Source of the DNA: an uncultured Eubacteriales bacterium
GTDB taxonomy: Bacteria > Bacillota > Clostridia > Oscillospirales > Oscillospiraceae
Length of the DNA: 64,000 nucleotides
Direction of reading: 5' to 3'
Assembly: GCA_900545515.1 (NCBI GenBank)
Contig: UQZA01000001.1
Location: forward strand, 124,001 to 188,000
Shown here: piece after piece, positions 1 through 9,400 of the stretch
Layout: each line of letters starts with the position of its first letter
How positions within the stretch are numbered: position 1 is the stretch's first letter
Notes under the pieces: generated by a model
Databases searched by the model: none
What the model was told of the DNA's origin: nothing
The model's input: only the letters and a program-made list of their open reading frames with translations
Made by a program: the position numbers and the translations under genes

Positions 1-76
1 GCAACGTCGGGTTATCCGCGAAATCCTCCGCAGCATCGTCACTCGAAGCCCGGTGGAAGGCGCTCCACGCGTCCAT
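1..76 (-). CDS. Possible 5' end of an unidentified gene leaving the window
   Basis: An ATG at 76 (minus strand) opens a frame of 25 codons that is still open at the window edge, beginning MDAWSAFHRASSDDAAED. There is only a weak AGAGAG upstream as a ribosome site. The fragment is too short to assign to a family and could be non-coding. The 139 bases between it and the next gene show nothing else I can name. Confidence 0.2.
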   Translation of the reverse strand, partial: MDAWSAFHRASSDDAAEDFADNPTL

Positions 77-215
77 ATCATAACATACTCTCTGTGCAAA
101 ATTGGCAGAACCTTAGCCCATGGGCATCACAACCTCCCGGGAGGCCTCACCGCCTCCAGCTTCTAGTCATATTGTACCATAGACCCCCTGGTAATTCTTG
201 AACACTTTGTGAATT

Positions 216-2093
216 TTACCCTTTTGCCAGGGGCTGAAAGGTCATAACCGCCTCCTGATACCGGGAAAAGGGGACAGGGTCCACCAGGGTTTCCCAGGGG
301 AGCCGGTCCGCACCGGCGCAGCTGGGGAAGCAGGCGCGGATCACCGCGCACAGGTACTGGGCCTTGTCCCGGATGTGGGTTTCGTGAAAGGCCTGGGCGT
401 AGGCCCCCTCCTCCCCGGCATAGAGGTACTCCAGAATCCGCCCCCGGTCCTCCAGGGGGTAGCTTCTGGAGTAGCTGTCCAGAAACCACACCTCCCCCTC
501 ATCCAGATCTTTTCCTGCCACGGTATAGGCCGGATCGTGAACCTCCACCCCGCTTTCGTCAAAATAGGAGTAGAAATAGGCCCCCTCCCCAGGAGTGAAG
601 TACTCCCAGTATGCCAGGTAGTCGATCCCATCCTCCCGGAAGCAGGCCTCAATCCGGTCCTCCATCACATGCATAAATTCATGGGCCAGGCTCTGCTCCA
701 GGTAGGCCTGGGACCTGGTCTCCAAGAGATCCAGATTCATGACCACAATCCGCACCGTGTCCAGCTTGGCCGTAAAGCCATAGACCGCAGCCACGCTTCC
801 GGTCCCGTCGGGCGACAGGGCGCCGGAAAGGTACAGCTCCAGCCGCTCTACCGGCGCCGTCACCATCTCCTGAAACATCCCCTGGGGATACCGCTCCGTG
901 AAGCGGTTCACAGCCTCCAGGGCCAGGTAAATGGTGACAGGGTTTTCCTCGGTCCTGCCCACGTAGCCGCTGGCGCAACCGCCGTTAAAATCTGCTCCGG
1001 ACTGACCGTAGTACACCTGGATGCCCGTTCTTCTCCCCACAGCCGCCGCCGTAGCCCGGTTCCGGGCCTCCAAATCCCGGATGGTGAGCCGTTCGCAGCC
1101 GGTCTCCTCCGGCTCCTCCTGCCGGTAGTCCCACCGGTACAGTCTGGTGGCCCCTTCCGTATACAGGGCGTATACCAGGGACTCCTCCGTCAATGCCGCT
1201 CCCACGCACTGGGGCGCCAGGCGGCTCCACCGCCTTGGACTCCAGAGGTCCCAGATCTCCAGCCAGCCGTCCTCACTGGCCAGGAGCGCCTGACGGTCTG
1301 TCATATCCCGGAGGGTGCTGGTCTCCTGGCCGGGGAACCGGTACACGGCCTCTGCCCCCAGGGGCCGCACCAGAAGCTCCTCCTGACCGGTGTACACCGC
1401 CGCATTTCCCGTCTGCCACAAAAGGGCGGCGTTATCCCAGGCCCGGTCCGGCAGCAGCTCCCCGGTCCGCCAGTCCAGCCAGGCCGTGGTCTCCTCTTCC
1501 CCCGCGCTCCAGATCAGGAGCCGGTCCTGACCGAACCCCACCAGGGCATGCTCCTCCCCCTCGGGGAGCTGATACTCCTGCCGGACGCCGTCACAGAGGT
1601 GCACCCTGCGCACCAGGCCCGTCTCATCCAGGGCCCACAGGTATCCGGTATCCTCCAGGAGCCACTGGCTGCCCCAACCCTCCTCCTGCCTCAGGCACCG
1701 GCCTAGGCCGGCGTCATAGTGCAGAGTCCGCCCGGTTTTCTCATCCAGCACCGCCGCCGTCCCATCAGGCAGCAGCGCAGCCTCATATTGCCCGTCCGGC
1801 AAAGTCTGCATACCCAAAAGCTGCCCGGTTTGTAAATCATACAGCGCCGCTTCACAGACGTCTCCAGCCATACTATAGACGGCCAGGCATCGCCCACCCC
1901 GACTCTGCAGGCACTGCAGCTCCCCGGAAACCGCCTGGGAAAGTCGCACCACAGCAGACTCTGGCTCCGTGGGCGCAGAAGAAACCGAGGTAGGCTCCGT
2001 CCAAGCGTCCGACGGCTCTTGCCGCTCCCGGGGTGTACATCCTCCCCCCAGTGCCAGAACCAGCACCAATAGTACCGCCAACCACCGTCTCAT
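216..2093 (-). CDS. Lipoprotein with propeller-like N-terminal region and HExxH motif
   Basis: A 625-residue predicted lipoprotein. The N-terminus has a short hydrophobic signal ending in a Gly-rich lipobox with Cys at about 19, followed by a Ser/Thr/Pro/Glu-rich tether. Residues about 60-330 are a series of short Trp- and Asp-rich beta repeats (ATAWLDWRTGELL-like units) suggestive of a beta-propeller, but no repeat family is assigned. Residues 471-475 read HEFMH, the zinc-binding HExxH signature of metallopeptidases, within an otherwise unrecognised C-terminal domain. It starts 13 bases after the regulator gene upstream, so the two are probably co-transcribed. Expected location is the outer face of the cytoplasmic membrane. 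Peptidase activity is inferred only from the motif; the third zinc ligand was not identified. Confidence 0.75.
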   Translation of the reverse strand: MRRWLAVLLVLVLALGGGCTPRERQEPSDAWTEPTSVSSAPTEPESAVVRLSQAVSGELQCLQSRGGRCLAVYSMAGDVCEAALYDLQTGQLLGMQTLPDGQYEAALLPDGTAAVLDEKTGRTLHYDAGLGRCLRQEEGWGSQWLLEDTGYLWALDETGLVRRVHLCDGVRQEYQLPEGEEHALVGFGQDRLLIWSAGEEETTAWLDWRTGELLPDRAWDNAALLWQTGNAAVYTGQEELLVRPLGAEAVYRFPGQETSTLRDMTDRQALLASEDGWLEIWDLWSPRRWSRLAPQCVGAALTEESLVYALYTEGATRLYRWDYRQEEPEETGCERLTIRDLEARNRATAAAVGRRTGIQVYYGQSGADFNGGCASGYVGRTEENPVTIYLALEAVNRFTERYPQGMFQEMVTAPVERLELYLSGALSPDGTGSVAAVYGFTAKLDTVRIVVMNLDLLETRSQAYLEQSLAHEFMHVMEDRIEACFREDGIDYLAYWEYFTPGEGAYFYSYFDESGVEVHDPAYTVAGKDLDEGEVWFLDSYSRSYPLEDRGRILEYLYAGEEGAYAQAFHETHIRDKAQYLCAVIRACFPSCAGADRLPWETLVDPVPFSRYQEAVMTFQPLAKG

Positions 2094-2106
2094 CTGCTCC
2101 CACCTT

Positions 2107-3231
2107 TTAAGAATCCTCAGTACCGATGACCTGAACCAGGCGCTGGGACAGGCGAAGGACCGCGGCGTTATTGGTACGATAGATATTCCTGCCCTCCTGA
2201 ACTTCGCGGTTGATAAGTCCCACTCTAGCCATGTTATTCAAATCCCGAAACACAGCGCCAGAATGCAGCCCCAACTCCCGAACCAAATCCTGGCCACCTT
2301 TGGGCGCATGCATCATAGCTTGGAGCATGGCCACCCGATCCGGACTGGACAATAGCCGCAGAGAGGCGTTTTCCTTTTCCGTAAATTCCTTACCGGGCTT
2401 TTCGTCCGTCTCTAAAGTACTTAAGCTCAAGCCAACCAAGAAACACGCTTGGCCAGCGGGAGCTAACGCTTTGACATAGCCACCGTTGCCTGGAAAATAT
2501 CGTAGCGCAACCTCCAGCGTCTTACACTCCATGCCATTGAGGCCCAGTCTTTTGGTAAAAAAGTCATTGGCGTTGGCCCCGTGAAAAAATGCGTCCCACC
2601 GGTCCAGCAATGGCCTAGCCCGCTCCACCCAGGGCGCCAGCAACGGTTGCAGTTCCTCGGCGATGGGTGTCAATAATTTCACCAGCCAGCGAAGGTATTG
2701 CTCGTAATTGTATATAACATCCATAAACTGGTTTTGCACACTGGGCGATACCGGCAGTTTGGCCAATTCCCTGGAGAGGGGTACCGGCTGGTCGGAGGTC
2801 GCTGAATCAATGCTGAGGCAGTGCCGGTCCATCTCTGTAATGATGTACGGCTTGGGAATCGAATTCCAATAATCCACAAAGCTCTGGACCTGCCGCTCTA
2901 TGTCCGGAAAAAAACCAGTCAGATTAAAATAGAGAATATGACTGGCAATGCACAGGTCTCTGCCAGACGCGGGAGGGTCCCGGTCCACCACGATCCTCTG
3001 GAAGAAGAAGCGGACCATATCGTCCTTGGGATCCAGCGCTCGGCACACAGTATCTCGGATATGCAGCACATCCTTCTCCGGAATGGCAAACTCCCCCGAG
3101 GCAACCAGCTGTTCCAAGGGAGCTTTGTTGACATAGGAATATGCTAATTCCATTGCCTCCAGCAACAGGCAAGGCTCTTGATGTATGATGACACGCACGT
3201 GGGCCTTCCTCCCCTGCAGATTAATGATCAT
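2107..3231 (-). CDS. ArsR-like winged-helix transcriptional regulator
   Basis: A 374-residue protein. The C-terminal ~80 residues (LLSSPDRVAMLQAM through VGLINREVQEGRNIYRTN) have the layout of an ArsR-type winged helix-turn-helix. The ~280-residue N-terminal part matches no family I recognise, but such long N-terminal regions occur in ArsR-like Firmicute regulators. I chose the ATG at 3231 over one ten codons earlier because GGAGG lies seven bases before it. It lies immediately upstream of, and in line with, the HExxH lipoprotein, which is its most likely target or partner. The ligand is unknown; no conserved metal-binding Cys pair is evident. Confidence 0.7.
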   Translation of the reverse strand: MIINLQGRKAHVRVIIHQEPCLLLEAMELAYSYVNKAPLEQLVASGEFAIPEKDVLHIRDTVCRALDPKDDMVRFFFQRIVVDRDPPASGRDLCIASHILYFNLTGFFPDIERQVQSFVDYWNSIPKPYIITEMDRHCLSIDSATSDQPVPLSRELAKLPVSPSVQNQFMDVIYNYEQYLRWLVKLLTPIAEELQPLLAPWVERARPLLDRWDAFFHGANANDFFTKRLGLNGMECKTLEVALRYFPGNGGYVKALAPAGQACFLVGLSLSTLETDEKPGKEFTEKENASLRLLSSPDRVAMLQAMMHAPKGGQDLVRELGLHSGAVFRDLNNMARVGLINREVQEGRNIYRTNNAAVLRLSQRLVQVIGTEDS

Positions 3232-3327
3232 AATTATACCTCCATAGCAGGGCAAAAACAAGCCTGGTTTTCGTTTCTAACGCAATTGGTTCCTGCCTCC
3301 AGAGGAAGCAGGAGCCACTGAAACAAA

Positions 3328-3353
3328 ACCGGGAGGCCATTTGGCCTCCCGGT
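3328..3353 (-). terminator. Rho-independent terminator of the subtilase gene
   Basis: A perfect 11-bp stem (ACCGGGAGGCC and its complement) with a 4-base loop. It is followed on the minus strand by TTTTGTTTC, 66 bases beyond the stop codon of the subtilase gene. Confidence 0.85.
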
Positions 3354-3418
3354 GGGGAACGAAAGGAACTGCCAAAAGGAGAAAACACAGTTCCTCGGGA
3401 ACGGGTCATATTTCGAAA

Positions 3419-6400
3419 TCAATTCCCAGACTGACCATAGCGCATCAAAATCGTGGCAATTTGAGCCCGGGTTGCAGTACCCTTGGGCGCTAGCGTAGTC
3501 TTAGTCATGCCGTTTATGAGGCCGCTGGCAACCGCCCAATTCATGGCATCAATTGCGTAGACGCTGACAGAAGAAGCATCGGTGTAGGTCTTCAGAAGGT
3601 CTTCCTCCAATGGTTTCGCTTCGCTGTAGCGGTATAGGATTGCTGCTGTCTGCTCTCTGGTGATGGCCGCGTCGGGGTCGAAGATGGTGTCGGTCTTGCC
3701 TATTACGATCCCCTTGCTGGCTGCCCAAACCACAGCATTGGTATACCACAGGTCTGCCTTTACGTCTCCAAAAGGATTCTCCAGTCCTTCTATATTGGGC
3801 TCTCCCTCCAGGCGATATAGAATCGTGACAAATTGCGCACGGGTCAGTGCGTTTTCAGGTGCAAATATGCCTTCCGCCATGCCCTTCATCAAGCCGTTGC
3901 GCAAAACGTAGCATACGCCTGCATGATACCACTTGGCAGGGTCCAAATCACGGAACTCTTTGGCGGGGCAGTAGGCTGGAATTTCCTCGGTCTTTTGATG
4001 CCCACAGTGGACACAAGTGTAGGTGGTGTAGCCAGACTCGGTGCAGGTGGGTTCTTTGGAGTCTGTCACTTGGTAGTCATGCTCCGGCATCGTCAAGGTC
4101 ACTTGTTTGGAAGCGTCAGGCTGAGCGGCATTTTCCTGGACAGTGGTAACGGTGATGGCGCTCTCTTCCTTCACAGTGAAGGTCAGGGTGGCAATGTCCT
4201 CAATAGCCGTGCCGTTGACATAACCGAAGGTCACTTTCCCCGCCTCTTCTACCACAGAGCGGAAGGCAGCGGCAGTTTCCAGAGATTCCAGCGTCAGCTT
4301 GGAAGCGTCGTACTCCACTGTGACAACACCGTTGGTAGAGGCTTCATCGGCGGTTAGCTGCACCGTGGTTTTACCGTTATCGCAGTGATTCTCGGGCTTG
4401 GCAACAGCGGCAAGAGCAACAGTCACCGTGTTCAGAGATCCAGCAGACATGGCCGCTTTGGCCTCCTGAATGGTGGTCTCATCACTGATAATAGCTTCAC
4501 CAGCGTTCATCTCCTCCAGGCTCAAGGTGCAACCAATTTCGCTGGAGAAGCCGTACTCGCTACCCAACACAAATGCAGGAATCTCCCTCTTTTCAGCAGT
4601 TCCGTTCAGCTCAGCATCGGTGTACATCGCCGTAATAGAGGTGGCGCCAGGAATCCGACCAATGAATCTACTTGTGGGTTCCTCAGAGGCCATGTCGATA
4701 TAATACAGCTCCGCCCCCTGTTCACCGTTGTAGCCCACTAGGAAGCCCTTGTTTTCGCCTTCTTCCACATAGATCATCGTCATTTCCTTCATGTCATCCA
4801 CACGGAAGTTCTTAACACGGCCAATCGAATTACGTATGCAGGAATATGCAACATTATTCGGATAATTTTCGTTGGAAGTATAGCTCGTATAAAATAGCGC
4901 TTCCAGAATGGTTCCGTCAGAACCCAGACCGTAGAGCAACTCGCATGGCGTTTCTATGGGATTGCCATTCCAATCGTAGAGCGTATAGGTGGTTTCACCA
5001 ATGTGGGCAATCGCGCCAATCGTCATGTAATAGGGATACAGATTCCAGCCATAGGTAACCTGGTTCTCATAATTCAGGAAGTATTCCAGACGGGCGTAAT
5101 CAGTCACATACACGCCAAAGTCAAAGGCTGTACGCTGAACCTCGTTGCCATCTTTGTCCTTCAGGGTAATTTCCTTTGCAGGGACTCCAGTCAAATCAGC
5201 AATGGCGAAATCCCGGTTCCGGGTAAAGTCCTCACGTTCCGCGTACCCATTGGTAGGATCCACCGAATAGTAGCTAACAGCGGAAGTATCACCAATGTTA
5301 CTGCCGTAAATGACGCCACCATGGGCGCCGCCGCCTGTAAAGGCAGTCTGAGCGTCGCCGTTCACGGTAAAGTTTCTGGTACCCACATCGACTGTAACCC
5401 ACTTGGCGCCGTCATCCGTCATCACCTGCGCGTTGACCTTCATCTGGATGGACGCCAGTTCTTTCACTGTTATGGTACAGGCGGCGGAAGCGTGTTTGCC
5501 CTGGGCATCTGCATCGACCGATGTAGCGGTGATGGTAACCGTGCCGCTGCGGTGCGCAGTCACCAGGCCATTGGCATCCACAGTAGCCAAAGAAGCATCG
5601 CTGGTGCTCCAGGTCACTTGATCCTGATACCGGCTGGGAACCACACTGGCGGTCAACTGCAGGGAATCTTCCTCAAAGATCTCTGCTGTGGCGGGACGCA
5701 TCTTCACTGTAAGCTCCTGGGGGCGCTGATACTGATACAGGCAAACCACAGGCCACACGTTGTCACCGAAATCGCCGAGCTCCGCCACTGTCAGGGATTG
5801 CGGATGAATGGCGTACATTCGGTTCAGCCAATCGTCACCGTGCGCCGCAAGCAGCAGATAACCGGATTCCTCGTCATAGTGCAAGCTGGCAGCCTGTTCC
5901 GTACCCATGGTAGAGGCCAAGCTGAGATCCAAATCCACCGAGCCAATGAACTCCATGCTGCGGTCATAATCCATCCCATCCACATGAATCGTAAAGAAAT
6001 ACAGTCCCCCCAACTCGCTGAGCAGATAATAGCGATGATCATAAGACCCGTCTTCATAGGTATCTGTCCAGGCATAGGCCACGCCAGCAATGGGAGCATC
6101 CGCGTTCGGATAGAAATAGGTCAGGGTTCCTTTTTCCGGCGAGATTAACTCCAGCGTCGTACCATTCTGGCATACGGCAAGGAGGCGGTTGCCTATTTCA
6201 CCTACGGCAAGGGCGGGCGCCGCGTCTGTCCACGCCCACTGGTCACTGATGATGCCCAAGTTGGTAACTGTGAAGCGATCGGGGTCAATGGCATACATAT
6301 AGTTGCCGCTGGTGACGTAAAGGAGGCCATTCATAAAGGCACCGCCAGAGGAAAGGGCATCCGCTTTCTGAATGGAAGTCCAATCATCCGGGTCGCCTGC

Positions 6401-9400
6401 ACCAAATTCCACCCAGTTGGCACCACCATCGGCATCCCGCAGGAGTCCGGAAAGCCGAACATCCCCCAACTTGTCACAGAAGACCTCACAGGAGGCAGAT
6501 AGGCTGGGTTCGGCATGGGTGGTAGCGGTGATGGTGGCTGTGCCAGGCCCCACCAGACTCACCGTTCCATCCTCCACCACAGCCACGGAAGAATCCGAGG
6601 TCGTCCAAATAATGGACTGATCCGTCAAATTCCACGGCGTCAAACAGGGATTGAGCGTGAATATAGCCCCTACCGTACCCTGAGCCTCAGTCCGGTCCAA
6701 TACAAGGCCAGAAGGGTTCGTGCGAGTCTCCAGCTGAATGCTGCTAGCTGGTACAATGTATAGGCCCTCCAGCAGGCAGGATAGATAGGACGCATAATCG
6801 GGGGCATAACCGCCAGAATTGGTCGATGCCCTCTTACCAATTCCGGTCTCAGTGTCTACGGTGATCAAATAGGCAAAGTTGACCGCAGTGGCACGCCAGG
6901 AGGAGTTGGTACTCATGTAGAGAATGTCCTGATCATGATCCCAAGCCATTGAGCCACCTGCACAGTGATAGCCGATGACCCCATCCCACGCATTGTTGAT
7001 GGGCAAAAGATCATAGATCTTCCCATCCTCCACCTGGTCCAGTGTAAAGGAATACAAGAACGAGCTCTGGGGAATGCCAGCATTTGCAAAATAGAATTTG
7101 CCCTCATCATCGATAGTCATCATACTGATATTCATATAAGACCCCATTGTCCATCCCTTATAATCCAAGTAGGGGTTGACCAAGGTGATCTCCACCACCT
7201 TCGTCATTTCGCCGGTGTAGAGGTCCACAGTGTAAAACGTGTTGTGCTCATCCAGGGCATAGAGTTTGCCATCGGCATAGTTGAAGGCAAGGTCCAGAAT
7301 GGCACTTGTGACATCGCGGAAATCACAGACCTCCGTAATGCCATCCCAATCAGAGTGGCGGGATACATAAAGGTGGCCATCCGCGGCAGCCATATACACA
7401 TAGCCGCCCACATACTCTGCAGCTGTCACGTCTATGCTCATATAGTCCATCAGTTCTGTGCCACTATATTTATCGCTGTCTACAAACCATAAATTGTTTA
7501 CATCTAGTTCCATCCATCGCTGGCCGGACCCTCGCTGACTGCTCTTGGTGTAGCCATAGATACCACCCACCGTGGAGCCCATCTCTCCGTCATATTCCAC
7601 AGTGTAAGCCGTCTCATTGCCAGCATAGTCGGCAACCACAACCAAACACTGCTCACCAATTTTGCCCTGCGCCTGTGTCAAATCGACAACTGTGGAGGTG
7701 GTCTGTCCGGCCTCCGTCTGCTCCGGCAGGGCGCCTCCATACGCTCTGCCACCCTTGGACTGGACCCGGATGGAGGCCACATAGTTGTTGTCTCTCGTTT
7801 CCACCAACAGGTTGCCAGTCTTCAGATCCTTGTAGATGCCAAAGGCCTCGGGTGCCTGGCTGTCCACCTTCATAGTCGTAGACATGTACACACCATCACC
7901 CAGGACGTCCTGATCCATTAGATCCTGAATCTGCCGGGCCGTCAAGTTGCCGTCCACTTCATAATACTCTGGGATGGCGACAAATGAGATTGTTATGGTG
8001 TCACCCTCCTTGGCCCCCAGAGAAGAAACCCGCTTATTGAGCGTGAAGGTATTGTTGGTGTTATACCATCTGCCACTATTGGCATGGTAGAAAGCGCCGT
8101 TTACCAGGGTAACAGGATCCGCAATGTATAAGTATTCACCGTCCTGGTTTGTGACCATCGTGGTTACAGCAGCAGCATTCCGGATCAAAGAGACCTGCTG
8201 GGAATAAACCGTGGTCTCCATGCTGATGGCTTCACGGCCTGCAGGGTAGGAGTCTTCGACCATGTAAGGATTTCCAGCGTAATAATAGACATCGGTATCT
8301 CCGGGGTATTTGATCCCCAGAGAATTGTCGGTGAGGGAAGCCACATACGTCGGTGTCTGGTCTCCATACAGACGCCCAATGTAGGTGCCCCGGTCGAACA
8401 TAGAGGGATCAGACCAGTTGCCGTAGAAGGCCAGCATGGGAATGGAATGAACTGTGCCCAGCACACCTTCCTCCGTGGGAAGCTGTTCAGCAAAAAAATA
8501 GCCCTCCACATAAGCGCCATTGGCATATCCCTCATCCAGCAGCGCTTTTTGCTCCTGAGTCAACGCCACTTTTACCCGGATTTCAGCTTTACCACCAGGT
8601 GCCAGAGTGACCAGGCCAGTATTCAGCTGTTTCAACAGGAAATATGCATCATGGGAATCGGTGTCGCCATCAGAATCCAAGTCGGCATGCGCCAAATTGG
8701 CAATCTCTGTTCTGGCGCCAGTTGCATAGTCCAACAGCGCCTGGACATCATCGCTATTGATAAGACCATCGCCGTTGAAGTCACAGCCGGTCAAGTCATC
8801 GGCAGGCACCAACTCTACACCATCGACCAGCCATGTCACGTTGGCTTGAAGCGCTGTAGTCGCGGTATCTAGATAGTGATAGGTACCATCACTGATGAGA
8901 CCCTGGGTAAACAGTTCCGCCGAAAGCTGGTACTTCTGCTCCAGGTCATTCATGGAGTTGAGTGTAAAGCTGAATTCATACTCACCGGTCCGGTCCGGGT
9001 CATCTCCTAGCTCTACCTTCACTTTGCCATCATCAAAGCCACTCGTGGCATCGGCGTTCATTAGCACATAGGAATTGGCAAGAACAGCAGCTCCTACATT
9101 GGATAAGCCTGCACCCTGTCGGATAACGGGGTAATACCGTCCTACCTCTTGTTCCATTGGCACAGCGGTAGACATCAGCAAGCTCTGGATCAGAGTCCGT
9201 GGAGAGAGATTCAACTTCGTTGCCAACCCCTCCTCTTCCAGCCATTGGCCCACCACAGCTGCCATACCTGCTGCCTGGGGAGCCGCCATGGAAGTACCGG
9301 ACATAGTGACATACGCCTGACCACCTTCAATCGTTCCATCCACAGAATAAATGGATCCGCCAGGAGCAATGATATCAGGCTTCAGTTCCAGTGCTCCAGC

